Shown: piece after piece, positions 25,050-34,089 of the stretch | How positions within the stretch are numbered: the stretch's first letter is position 1 | Layout of the letters: each line of letters opens with the position of its first letter | Assembly (NCBI GenBank): GCA_016288795.1 | Contig: JAEELI010000006.1 | Coordinates: 1-52,649, forward strand | Source: Caryophanales bacterium | Lineage (GTDB): Bacteria > Bacillota_I > Bacilli_A > RF39 > UBA660 | Direction: 5' to 3' | DNA: 52,649 nt | Made by a program: the position numbers and the translations under genes | The notes under the pieces: generated by a model | Told to the model about the DNA's origin: nothing | What the model saw: only the letters and a program-made list of their open reading frames with translations | Databases searched by the model: none

Positions 25050-25692
25050 AAATGTTTCGTTAATTAGTGGTATTTTATGGACTATTATTGGGTTTGTTAT
25101 ATTTTTTAATCCAGATATAGTAGTTAAATTCATTTCCTATTTTGTTGGAGGAGTTTTAATAGCAGTAGGAGCTTATAAAATAATTAATTATCGTATAAAA
25201 GATAAAAATTTAGGAGTAGTAAATACTAATGAAATGGCCTTCGGCATTAGTGCTTTGGTTTTGGGAATATTATTTATATTCTTAGCTGGCACTATAGAAC
25301 TAATTGTTAGATTTATTATGGGTGGTTATTTAATAATTGCTGGAGTTGCTAGATTATATAATACTTTCTATACTACTGATAGAGATTCTAAGTTCTATGC
25401 TTTAATTATCATGGGATTTTTATTCATAGCAGTAGGATTGTATATAATATTAGTTTCTAATGTTACATTATCTATTCTTGGATTATTGATGGCTATATAT
25501 GGAATAATTGATATAGTTAGTTTCTTTGTATATAAAGATAGTTTTGTATTTAATAAAAATGATAAAAAGGAAATAGGTATTAAAGAAGCAGAAGTCGTTG
25601 AAGAAAAAGAAGATGACGATGAAGAAAAAGAAGAACCAAATGAAGAACCAAAAGAAGACCCAAAAGATAAGAAAAAAGGAAAGAAAAAGTAG
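25039..25692 (+). CDS. DUF308 membrane protein with charged C-terminal tail
   Basis: 217 residues: six hydrophobic segments in DUF308 style (SGILWTIIGFVIFF, GGVLIAVGAYKI, SALVLGILFIFLAG, GGYLIIAGVARLY, MGFLFIAVGLYII, LLMAIYGIIDIVSFF) and then about 45 residues of acidic and lysine-rich low complexity (EDDDEEKEEPNEEPKEDP, then KDKKKGKKK). The tail is probably cytoplasmic and disordered. It overlaps the previous gene and lies 3 bases before mscS. Function unknown. Confidence 0.8.
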   Translation: MKNKNVSLISGILWTIIGFVIFFNPDIVVKFISYFVGGVLIAVGAYKIINYRIKDKNLGVVNTNEMAFGISALVLGILFIFLAGTIELIVRFIMGGYLIIAGVARLYNTFYTTDRDSKFYALIIMGFLFIAVGLYIILVSNVTLSILGLLMAIYGIIDIVSFFVYKDSFVFNKNDKKEIGIKEAEVVEEKEDDDEEKEEPNEEPKEDPKDKKKGKKK

Positions 25693-25695
25693 ATT

Positions 25696-26505
25696 ATGAT
25701 ATTAAAATTTGTTATTCCAGATAAAATATATAAACCAATAGTGTTTATATTAATTGCTTTCGTTGTATATATTATTTTATCTAAAGTTATTAATAAAGTT
25801 TTAGTTATTAATAAATTTGGAATTAAAAAGAGTAAAGTTCAACAAAAAAGAGAAGCTACAATTGTTAACTTAATAAAGAATGTTACTAAATATATTATAG
25901 CGTTTATTACAATTATCAGTATTCTTGGTGTATATGGTGTTAAAACCACTAGTTTGATTGCCTCAGTGGGAGTAGCTGGAGCAATAATCGGTTTAGCTTT
26001 TCAAGATATTATCAAAAACTTACTAGCAGGTATTACAATTATATTTGATAATCATTATATGCAAGGTGATGTTGTAACTATAAATGGATTTAAAGGAGAA
26101 GTTATAGAACTAGGATTACAAGCCACTAAGATAAAATCTTATAGTGGAGAAGTAATGGTTATAGGTAATAGTTTAATAACAAGTGTAATCAACCATAGTA
26201 TGTATAATACTAAATTAATATTAGAATTACCTATTAGTAAAGATGTCTCTATTAGTTCTTTAGAATCTATGTTAAAAGTAGTTGGTAAAAAGATACGTGA
26301 AATGAATGAAGTTCAAGACGAAGTTCATTTCCTAGGTGTAGAAAAGCTAAACGCTAATAACTATATCTATAAAGTTGAAATTGATTGTTTACCAAATAAC
26401 CATTATGGTGTTAATAGGGCATTTATGAAGTATTTAAAAGAAGAATATGAGAAAAATAACATAAATGTTCCAAGTGAATATTTAGAAATTAAATCTACTA
26501 AATAG
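25696..26505 (+). CDS. MscS-family small-conductance mechanosensitive channel
   Basis: 269 residues. Helices TM1-TM2 precede the pore-lining TM3 with SVGVAGAIIGLAFQDIIKNLLAG, where the Gly/Ala packing and the kinked continuation are family hallmarks. The beta domain holds GDVVTINGFKGEVIELGLQATKIKS and the following alpha-beta domain. It opens on membrane tension and releases solutes in hypo-osmotic shock. It is the last gene of a three-gene operon with two membrane proteins; its ribosome site is weak, suggesting coupling. Confidence 0.92.
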   Translation: MILKFVIPDKIYKPIVFILIAFVVYIILSKVINKVLVINKFGIKKSKVQQKREATIVNLIKNVTKYIIAFITIISILGVYGVKTTSLIASVGVAGAIIGLAFQDIIKNLLAGITIIFDNHYMQGDVVTINGFKGEVIELGLQATKIKSYSGEVMVIGNSLITSVINHSMYNTKLILELPISKDVSISSLESMLKVVGKKIREMNEVQDEVHFLGVEKLNANNYIYKVEIDCLPNNHYGVNRAFMKYLKEEYEKNNINVPSEYLEIKSTK

Positions 26506-26517
26506 TAGATTTTTTGT
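26491..26517 (+). terminator. Terminator overlapping the mscS stop codon
   Basis: AAATCTACT (26491-26499) / AGTAGATTT (26504-26512), followed by T. The TAG stop lies inside the hairpin. Confidence 0.9.
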
Positions 26518-26553
26518 TGGATAAAACATCGTAATTATGGTATTATATAGATA

Positions 26554-26603
26554 TATAATAGAAATAATAATAAAGGGATGTTAACAACATTCTTTTTGGG
26601 GTG
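26554..26603 (+). promoter_or_regulatory. Leader of the surface-protein gene: -10 box and attenuator-like hairpin
   Basis: TATAAT at 26554-26559; GGATGTT (26576-26582) / AACATTC (26586-26592) with a 3-base loop and then five T; the GGGGTG ribosome site follows immediately at 26598-26603. A terminator-like hairpin between promoter and ribosome site is the layout of an attenuator. No ligand-binding domain was recognised. Confidence 0.45.
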
Positions 26604-26608
26604 TATAA

Positions 26609-28635
26609 ATGAGGAAGTTGGACAAAAAAAATAAATTATACATAGTATTATAGTTATAGTAGTTCTAATAATAGGGCTTCCTTTTACATTGGCTTATTTT
26701 ACTGTTCATACAAATAGTAGTTTTGGAACATTTTTAATTCAAAGTAGTATTGAAAATAGAATCCCAGATATAACAATCAATGTAAATGGAACGCTAAATA
26801 AATCAGCTAATTATACAAGAAGTATAAGTTGTTCAACAGGAGCATCCCCATATTGGAATAGAAAATTGGATGGTTTAGTATTTAGTAATGTAGCAGATGA
26901 AGATGAAGTATGTGGACTAACTTATACCCAAGATACAAGCAATCATAGTAGTTCATTATTATCAACTATTGTTCAAAACACTGCTGTTGATGAAACAAAT
27001 GCTACATATCCGAGTTATTTAACTCCAAATAATAAAACACCTAGTTTAGTAAATCCGGTTCAATATGATTATAGTAGTGCTACAGCAACAAGTAGCACAT
27101 CAGGTATTGGTTCACTATCAGTATGGAGTTTAAATAATAATAACGAATATGAATCTAACCCAAGTGCAATGACCTATAATGGAAATAGATATTATCATCT
27201 ATATGCAGGAATTCCAGAAAATGGATCATATAAAATATGTTATACAATAGCATCTGGTTCCGATTCGACGAATAATGGATTATACATAGCAGTAAATGGA
27301 ACTAACAAAACCAATATTTTAGCTTCAACAAATGGAGAAGTATCGGGATGTTACGATTTTGGTTCTTTATCAACGAGTGATTATATTAATATATCAGAAA
27401 GAAAATACAATGCCTCAGCAACTCCACCGGTAATAACATTTAGGATAGAAAAGGGAACACCAAGAACCATTGACGCTGGCTATAGATATGAAGGAACAAA
27501 TCCTAACAATTATATATGGTTTAATAATGAGATTTGGAGAATAATAGGATTAGTTCCAACATGTACAAGTGCTAATTGTGCAACTTCACAAGACTTAGTG
27601 AAAATAATCAGAAAAGAGCCATTAGGAACTTTGACTTATGATGCGAAAACATCATCAACAGTAACTGGCATATGGGGAAATAATACTTTATACTCACTGT
27701 TGAATAATTATTATTGGGGAAGACAAAATGCTTCTCAAAAGTCTGGTGGTGGTTGTTCGGGATATTCTACTTATAATGCCTCTACGTGTGATTATAGAGT
27801 AATAGGATTGTCTTCCAATACATATTACGGTAGTATGGTAGAGAATGTATATTGGAATACAGGAGCAAGTGAAGTATTGGCTGTTGCTGCTCAAGTGTAC
27901 GAAAATGAATTGACAAACCAAATTGTTCAGGGCTATGTTGGTTTGTTAAATGCTAGTGATTATGGTTTTGCTGCTAACATTGCTCACACTACAAATCTAT
28001 TTAATTACAACACAAGCCAAATATCACTAGCTAATTGGTTATGCAATAATGAAACCATGTGGCTTATTACAGCCGATCCGGATTCATCAAGAGCAATTTT
28101 TGTTGATATGCTTGCCAGAATAGACCAGACCAGTACCGGTGGAACTAGTAATGGAATAAATACTGGAATGAACGTTTTGCCAGTTGTCTATTTATCACCA
28201 AGTGTGTATGTAGTAAGTGGAACAGGGACAGAAGCAGATCCATACATAATAGCAAAGGGACCAACATATTTGTATTATAATACTTCAGTTGATAATAACG
28301 TTTATACAGATAATAGTGTTGTAAAAGGATATCATACTTATATAAAAGAGTTAGAAGGAAGTAATAGATATTGGGTTTGTGGTTATAATAGTGCAGTAAG
28401 TTCTGATGAAATATGCTTTGAATATAATACGTGGTCACAAGCAAGTAACTATTATAATACATACACTAGTCAAGGAATACCATGTAGTCAAACAAGTTCA
28501 AGAGTAACATGTCCAAATAACGGATCCCCAGATTGTTATATTAATAATGCCGGCACAGTTTATTGCAACTATGGAGATGGACGTCGAACTTGTCAAGTAG
28601 TTAATGGAGTTCCAAGTTGCAGAAATAATATGTAA
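26609..28635 (+). CDS. Large secreted surface protein, frameshifted in its leader
   Basis: ATG 26609, with GGGGTG 5 bases upstream, starts a basic signal-peptide n-region (MRKLDKKNKLYIV) that meets TAG at 26651. The hydrophobic core (IIVIVVLIIGLPFTLAYF) and the rest of the protein continue in another frame, open from 26635 to 28635. A single lost base between about 26635 and 26650 would join them. The body has an early Ig-like part with Cys pairs, a module with PVQYDYSSATA and SGIGSLSVWSLN, then the core module GYRYEGTNPNNYIWFNNE with WRIIGLVPTC, LYSLLNNYYWG, YGSMVENVYWNTG, LNASDYGF and LPVVYLSP, and a Cys-rich tail. A 2-gene family with the next ORF; probably an adhesin or pilus-tip-like protein. 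Confidence 0.7.
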
Positions 28636-28658
28636 AAAAATAAGAAAGGAGGAACTCA

Positions 28659-30281
28659 ATGAAAAAGAAATATATATTATTAATTGTAATAGGAATAATA
28701 TCAACAACATCTTTGTTAATAGTTTTAGTAAGTAAAAATAACCCAAAGAAGTTTATGCAAGATGGAGTTATGTTTGCAGTTAAAGTGGACGGAGTTCCTC
28801 AAGATCATTTTCCAAATGATGGAAATAAATATTATGTAGATATAGAATGTGAAAATGCAAGAGGCCAATGGAAAAGATTACCTGATTCAAATGGTAATAA
28901 CGAAGATTTTAAAATATTTATTGATGATATAGAAAACAATGTTACATGTAGTGCTGATTTTCAAACAATTAGTATAGATGATAATGATGAACCATATAAG
29001 TTAAGCAATGTTATTAAAAATACCGCCACACATATAAATAGTTTATCTATTCCAAATTTTAATTCGACAGTTAATATTAATACGAATATAAGTCCAGTTC
29101 AATATGATTATAGTAACGCTACAGCATCAAGTAGTCATTCTGGAATAGGTTCATTATCAGTATGGAGTTTAAACGCAAATAATGAATATGAATCTGATCC
29201 GAGTTTAATGACTTATAGTGGAAGTAGATATTATCACATATTTGCTCCAGTTCCAGAAGAAGGTTATTATCAAATATGTTATACGATAGCATCTGGGTCA
29301 AGTTCAACGTCTAATAGATTGTATATAGCTATAAATTCAACGACAAGAACAAACATTAGCTCGTCAACTTCAGCTGCCGTAACAGGTTGTTATAATTTGG
29401 GAAAATTAAAAACGAGTGATAAGTTCAACATTTCTGAGTATAGATATAGTTCATCAACAGCTCCTAAAATAACATTTACAATAGAAAAAGCAACAACAGA
29501 AGAGACTAGCCCGGGATATAGATATATAGGAGTTAATCCAAATAATTATATATGGTTCAACAATGAGATGTGGAGAATAATAGGGTTAGTTCCAACGTGT
29601 ACATCATCTGGATGTGTAACTTCAGAAAATTTAGTTAAAATTGTAAGAAAAGATTCGATAGGCTCCATAGCATACGATTCTAAGTCTACGCCGACTGGAG
29701 CATGGGGTGGAAACAGACTTTATTCATTATTAAATTCATACTATTGGGGAAAACAAAATGGAACTAATACTAGTGGTTGTTATGGATATCAAACAACCAC
29801 GAAAGTAAAATGCGATTATAGCGTAATTGGTTTATCATCTTCTGATTATTATGGAAGTATGGTTGAGAATGTTTACTGGAATACCGGTAGTGTAGATACT
29901 TCAAAGTATATTAATGATGTCTATATAAGTGAGAGAAGCAAACAAGATATTCAGGGACAAATTGGCTTGATGAATGCAAGTGATTATGGCTATATTATAA
30001 GCCAAAATGGTAATGTAACCATTGGCAGTTATGGGACTGATAATTGGGTTGTTGTAAACAAAGTAATGTTTATGAATGTTTCCGCTTCTAATTCTACTCA
30101 AAATATTAGAATACTGAACGGATATTCCTCATCTTCATTGTATGGTTCAGTCCCAGCTTCAATACCAGCTGGTAATCCTGGAAGCGTTTTGCCCGTAGTC
30201 TATCTATCTCCAAATGTATATGTAGTTGGAGGCGACGGAACTGAGGCAACGCCATACCAAATTGCAAAATATTCTAGTTAA
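28659..30281 (+). CDS. Secreted surface protein, paralogue of the preceding gene
   Basis: 540 residues with an N-terminal signal or anchor (KKKYILLIVIGIISTTSLLIVLV). It shares with its neighbour, in the same order, PVQYDYSNATA, SGIGSLSVWSLN, YYQICYTIASGS, the core GYRYIGVNPNNYIWFNNE, WRIIGLVPTC, LYSLLNSYYWG, YGSMVENVYWNTG, LMNASDYGY and LPVVYLSPNVYVV, and lacks the neighbour's Cys-rich C-terminal tail. Four cysteines in the core appear paired and conserved between the two. AAAGGAGG precedes the ATG. This family is frequent in uncultured gut Firmicutes (from general knowledge); its function is not established. It probably lies in one transcript with the upstream gene. Confidence 0.78.
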   Translation: MKKKYILLIVIGIISTTSLLIVLVSKNNPKKFMQDGVMFAVKVDGVPQDHFPNDGNKYYVDIECENARGQWKRLPDSNGNNEDFKIFIDDIENNVTCSADFQTISIDDNDEPYKLSNVIKNTATHINSLSIPNFNSTVNINTNISPVQYDYSNATASSSHSGIGSLSVWSLNANNEYESDPSLMTYSGSRYYHIFAPVPEEGYYQICYTIASGSSSTSNRLYIAINSTTRTNISSSTSAAVTGCYNLGKLKTSDKFNISEYRYSSSTAPKITFTIEKATTEETSPGYRYIGVNPNNYIWFNNEMWRIIGLVPTCTSSGCVTSENLVKIVRKDSIGSIAYDSKSTPTGAWGGNRLYSLLNSYYWGKQNGTNTSGCYGYQTTTKVKCDYSVIGLSSSDYYGSMVENVYWNTGSVDTSKYINDVYISERSKQDIQGQIGLMNASDYGYIISQNGNVTIGSYGTDNWVVVNKVMFMNVSASNSTQNIRILNGYSSSSLYGSVPASIPAGNPGSVLPVVYLSPNVYVVGGDGTEATPYQIAKYSS

Positions 30282-30314
30282 AAAAAGAAATAAGTAATTA
30301 CTTATTTCTTTTTT
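30281..30314. terminator. Bidirectional terminator, long perfect palindrome
   Basis: A 17-base arm of A6-GAAATAAGTAA followed directly by its complement TTACTTATTTC-T6. It ends the surface-protein operon and the converging secreted-protein gene. Confidence 0.92.
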
Positions 30315-30991
30315 ATTGTTATGGTCCAAATGCTATTACCTAGATAATTACCATCTTTATCTAGATCATCTTTAATGTATGAGAATGCAGATAGTTTAAT
30401 ATCTGAATTTAATTCATTTATTTGTTTTCCTGCAGTTAGTTTAATTGATGTTAATAAAGTATCTTTATTATATTCTTCTTCCGTGGTATGACTATACCAT
30501 TCACCATTTCGATGATAATCATCATAAAGATATACTTCTAAATAGTTATTATATTCTTCAGCATCAATCGGGCTAAGTATAGTTTTTGTTACTTCTTCAT
30601 CATTAATAGAAAAATTCAATATATATCCTATTCTATAATCATCTATATTTTCATAATTATTTTTATAATTATCAAATACACTTATTTGTTTACCACCACT
30701 TATTTTCTCTTCTTGAGTATAATATACTTCAAATGAAGATATATCTTTGTGATAAGTCCAAACTTCTTCATATTCATTAACCAAAACTCTATTTGAACCG
30801 TTTTTATAGTTCTTATATAATCCAAGTTTTATTGGATTATTATCAACATATTTAACCTCTTCCTCTTCTTCTTTGTTTTCTTCAACTTCTTTAGTTTGTT
30901 CTTCTATTGTTTTTGTTTCATGTTTGGGTATTAAAACAAATACTATTACCCCACATGCTACTATAAAAAGAAATAATGCTATTTTTTTCAT
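30302..30991 (-). CDS. Hypothetical anchored or secreted protein
   Basis: 229 residues from the ATG at 30991 (MKKIALFLFIVACGVIVFVL); a longer frame reaching 31081 lacks a ribosome site, while AGGTGA precedes this ATG. The N-terminal hydrophobic segment is a signal anchor; its Cys in IVACGV is not in a good lipobox. A linker rich in Glu and Lys (about 28-52) leads into a beta-rich domain with many Tyr and Asp and no cysteines. No family recognised. A -10 box on this strand lies at 31010-31015. Confidence 0.72.
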   Translation of the reverse strand: MKKIALFLFIVACGVIVFVLIPKHETKTIEEQTKEVEENKEEEEEVKYVDNNPIKLGLYKNYKNGSNRVLVNEYEEVWTYHKDISSFEVYYTQEEKISGGKQISVFDNYKNNYENIDDYRIGYILNFSINDEEVTKTILSPIDAEEYNNYLEVYLYDDYHRNGEWYSHTTEEEYNKDTLLTSIKLTAGKQINELNSDIKLSAFSYIKDDLDKDGNYLGNSIWTITIKKK

Positions 30992-31041
30992 AAAATCACC
31001 TATGAATATATTATAACATGTATAAATAAAAATTAAATGGT

Positions 31042-31103
31042 TATAATAATAGAGTAGAGATAAATCTCTACAATGGGCCACTAGTTTCTATAGTGGCTTT
31101 TTA
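31042..31103 (+). ncRNA. Candidate small RNA, about 50 bases, upstream of uvrA
   Basis: TATAAT at 31042-31047 predicts a start near 31054. From there the sequence is a hairpin GTAGAGAT-aa-ATCTCTAC (31054-31071), a 5-base link, and GCCACTA / TAGTGGC (31077-31083 and 31091-31097) followed by five T. No protein gene on this strand ends here, so the terminator needs a transcript that starts just upstream. It is divergent from the gene starting at 30991. Confidence 0.45.
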
Positions 31104-31124
31104 TTTAAAAGAAATTGACTAACG

Positions 31125-31138
31125 GACAATTGTTTGTT
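31125..31138. promoter_or_regulatory. Candidate operator overlapping the uvrA promoter
   Basis: GACAA-TTGT-TTGTT, an imperfect inverted repeat with 5-4-5 spacing, immediately upstream of the TATAGT -10 (31146-31151). A perfect version, GACAA-N4-TTGTC, occurs at 51685-51698. The geometry equals that of the Firmicutes LexA box, but the arms differ from CGAAC/GTTCG. Confidence 0.35.
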
Positions 31139-31176
31139 AAACTATTATAGTGATTTTTTAGATAAGTGGTGATAAT

Positions 31177-34008
31177 ATGGACAAAATTATTATAAGAGGA
31201 GCTAGAGAAAATAACTTAAAAAATATTGATTTAGAACTTCCAAAAAACAAATTAATTGTCATGACTGGAGTATCTGGATCAGGCAAATCTAGTTTAGCTT
31301 TTGATACAATTTATCAAGAAGGGGAAAGAAGATATGTTGAAAGTTTATCAGCATATGCTCGTCAATTTATTGGTAATAATGATAAGCCTGATGTAGATTC
31401 AATTGAAGGATTATCACCAAGTATATCAATTGATCAAAAAACTACAAATAAAAATCCTCGTTCAACAGTTGGAACCATAACTGAATTATATGATTATTTA
31501 AGATTATTATATGCTAGAATTGGTATACCTTATTGTCCTAATCATCATATACCAATAAAGAGTCAAAGTATTGAAGAAATGACTAATAAAGTTCTTGATA
31601 TGGAAGAAGGAACAAAAATTGAAATCTTTGCTCCGGTAGTTCGTGGTGAAAAAGGAACTCATAAAGAATTAATTGATGATTTAAGAAGTAAAGGTTTTTC
31701 TAAGATAAGAGTTAATGGAAAACTATATTCAGGTTCTGAAGAAATACTTTTAGAAAAAAATATTAAAGATGAAATATATGTATTGATAGATAAATTATTA
31801 ATATCTAAAGAAGAAAGAAGTAGAATATTTGAAGCTTTAGAGACAAGTTCAAGAATGGCTAAAGGACTAGTTATTATTAAAGTTAATGATAATGAAGAAA
31901 TATTAATGAGTGAAAACTATGCTTGTCCTTACTGTAACTTTTCAATTACTGAGTTAGAACCAAGAATGTTTTCTTTTAATAGTCCCTATGGCGCTTGCTA
32001 TGAATGTAAAGGCCTAGGAACTAAATTAAAGATAAGTGAAGATTTAATTATTCCTGATAGGAATAAAAGTATAAATGAAGGCGCCATTACTGCCCTTAAC
32101 TTAGACAATAATATGTATATGAGTAGTCTTAAAACTGTAGCAGAACACTATAATATAGATTTAAATCAACCTATTAAAGATATGCCTAGGGAAGATTTGA
32201 ATGTTATATTATATGGCACTGAGGATGTAATGAATTTTCATTATGTATCTAAAAATGGTTCAACTAGAGATACATTATCTAGATATGAAGGAATAATAAA
32301 TAATTTAGAGAGAAGATATATTGAAACTAGTTCTTCTTGGATTCGTGAATGGATAGAAAAATATATGGTTGAATCTACTTGCCCTAGTTGTCATGGCACT
32401 AGATTAAAAGAGGAAATCCTAGCAGTTAAGATTAATAACAAAAACATATATGAAATGACAACCATGTCTATAGATGAATTACATGATTTTATTAGTAACT
32501 TAAAACTAAATAATGAAGAAAAAGAAATAAGTAATTTACTTATCAAAGAAATATTATCAAGATTAACATTTTTATTAAATGTTGGCTTGAGTTATTTATC
32601 TCTAGAAAGAAGTGCTGCATCTCTTTCAGGAGGTGAAGCACAAAGAATAAGACTTGCTACTCAAATAGGTAGTAGATTATCTGGAGTTTTATATGTTTTG
32701 GATGAACCATCAATTGGACTTCATCAAAGAGATAATGAAAAATTAATCAATTCTCTAAAAGAAATGCGTGATTTAGGTAATACTTTAATAGTAGTAGAAC
32801 ATGATAGTGAAACTATGTTATCTGCAGATTACTTAGTAGATGTTGGTCCTGGTGCTGGTGATGATGGGGGTTATATTGTTGCAGCAGGAACTCCTGAAGA
32901 AGTAATGAAAAATGATAAGAGTATAACTGGTAGATATTTAGCTGGAAAAGAAAAAATTGATATTCCTAAGAAGCATAGAAAAGGCAATGGCCTTTTCCTT
33001 GAAGTTAAAGGTGCTAAAGAGAATAATTTACAAAATATCAATGTTAAATTTCCATTAAATAAATTTGTCGTTGTAACTGGAGTATCTGGATCTGGTAAAT
33101 CAACTTTAGTTAACGAAATTTTATTCAAAAGTCTTCATAGAGAGTTCTATAAGACTAGAGATATTCCAGGCAAATGTAAAAGTGTCACTGGTATAGAAAA
33201 TATTGATAAGGTAGTTAATATTAGCCAAGATGCCATCGGCAGAACTCCAAGGAGTAACCCAGCCACTTATGTTGGTGTATTTGATGATATTAGAGATGTA
33301 TTTGCTAATATGAAAGAAGCTAAAATGAGAGGCTATGACAAGAGTAGATTTTCATTTAACGTTAAAGGTGGAAGATGCGAAGCCTGCTGGGGTGATGGAG
33401 TTAAAAAAATTGAAATGCATTTCCTTCCTGATGTTTATGTTCCCTGTGATGTTTGTGGAGGAAAAAGATATAATAGAGAGACTTTAGAAGTCAAATTTAA
33501 AGGAAAGAATATTGCTGAAGTTTTAGATATGAGAGTATCTGAAGCATTACCTTTCTTTGAAAATATGCCTAAAGTAAAGAATAAATTGCAGGTAATGCAA
33601 GACGTTGGTCTTTCTTATATTAAATTAGGTCAAGGTGCGCCAACATTATCTGGTGGAGAAGCAGGAAGAGTAAAACTTGCTAAGGAATTACAAAAGAAAG
33701 CTACCGGTAAATCTGTATTCATCTTAGATGAACCTACTACTGGATTACATACAGATGACATAAAAAAACTATTAGATGTTTTAAATAAAATAGTGGATAA
33801 TGGTGATACAGTTATAGTTATTGAACATAATTTAGATGTTATTAAACAAGCTGATTATGTTATAGACTTAGGACCTGAAGGAGGTAAATTTGGAGGTAAA
33901 GTAATAGCCTCAGGAACTCCAGAAGAAGTAAGTTTAGTTAAATCATCTTGGACAGGTCAATTCTTGAAAAGAATTTTTGATAAAGAAAAAAATGTTGAAA
34001 ACAAATAA
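31177..34008 (+). CDS. uvrA: Excinuclease ABC subunit A
   Basis: 943 residues, full length. Two ABC ATPase halves are visible: the first Walker A in TGVSGSGKSSLAFDT and signature LSGGEAQRIRLA with Walker B VLDEPSIGLHQRD, the second in TGVSGSGKSTLVNE with LSGGEAGRVKLAKEL and ILDEPTTGLH. Zinc-finger cysteines occur as CPYC ... CYEC and in the C-terminal CEACWGDG ... CDVCGGK. It scans DNA for lesions and loads UvrB in nucleotide excision repair. It stands alone, with its own TATAGT promoter and a possible operator; uvrB and uvrC are not in the window. Confidence 0.97.
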   Translation: MDKIIIRGARENNLKNIDLELPKNKLIVMTGVSGSGKSSLAFDTIYQEGERRYVESLSAYARQFIGNNDKPDVDSIEGLSPSISIDQKTTNKNPRSTVGTITELYDYLRLLYARIGIPYCPNHHIPIKSQSIEEMTNKVLDMEEGTKIEIFAPVVRGEKGTHKELIDDLRSKGFSKIRVNGKLYSGSEEILLEKNIKDEIYVLIDKLLISKEERSRIFEALETSSRMAKGLVIIKVNDNEEILMSENYACPYCNFSITELEPRMFSFNSPYGACYECKGLGTKLKISEDLIIPDRNKSINEGAITALNLDNNMYMSSLKTVAEHYNIDLNQPIKDMPREDLNVILYGTEDVMNFHYVSKNGSTRDTLSRYEGIINNLERRYIETSSSWIREWIEKYMVESTCPSCHGTRLKEEILAVKINNKNIYEMTTMSIDELHDFISNLKLNNEEKEISNLLIKEILSRLTFLLNVGLSYLSLERSAASLSGGEAQRIRLATQIGSRLSGVLYVLDEPSIGLHQRDNEKLINSLKEMRDLGNTLIVVEHDSETMLSADYLVDVGPGAGDDGGYIVAAGTPEEVMKNDKSITGRYLAGKEKIDIPKKHRKGNGLFLEVKGAKENNLQNINVKFPLNKFVVVTGVSGSGKSTLVNEILFKSLHREFYKTRDIPGKCKSVTGIENIDKVVNISQDAIGRTPRSNPATYVGVFDDIRDVFANMKEAKMRGYDKSRFSFNVKGGRCEACWGDGVKKIEMHFLPDVYVPCDVCGGKRYNRETLEVKFKGKNIAEVLDMRVSEALPFFENMPKVKNKLQVMQDVGLSYIKLGQGAPTLSGGEAGRVKLAKELQKKATGKSVFILDEPTTGLHTDDIKKLLDVLNKIVDNGDTVIVIEHNLDVIKQADYVIDLGPEGGKFGGKVIASGTPEEVSLVKSSWTGQFLKRIFDKEKNVENK

Positions 34009-34025
34009 GTTATCAACATTTTTTC
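33990..34025 (+). terminator. Terminator spanning the uvrA stop codon
   Basis: AATGTTGA (33991-33998) / TCAACATT (34013-34020) with the TAA in the loop, followed by T. Confidence 0.75.
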
Positions 34026-34089
34026 ATTAATATAATGAAATTTTAGTAAATGTTTTATATAATTATTTTAGAGTAGAAAAGAGTATTAT

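Noticed and set aside
26624-26631. Slippage in the A8 tract as the cause of the surface-gene frameshift
   Set aside because: Adding one A leads to TAA at once and removing one leads to TAG a few codons later, so the tract cannot restore the frame.
27694-28746. Long reverse-strand ORFs inside the surface-protein genes
   Set aside because: They are low-complexity shadows (Tyr/Ile/Leu-rich) of the forward repeats without ribosome sites.
31121-31138. A canonical LexA box before uvrA
   Set aside because: The arms do not match CGAAC-N4-GTTCG; only the spacing is the same. It is reported as a different candidate motif.
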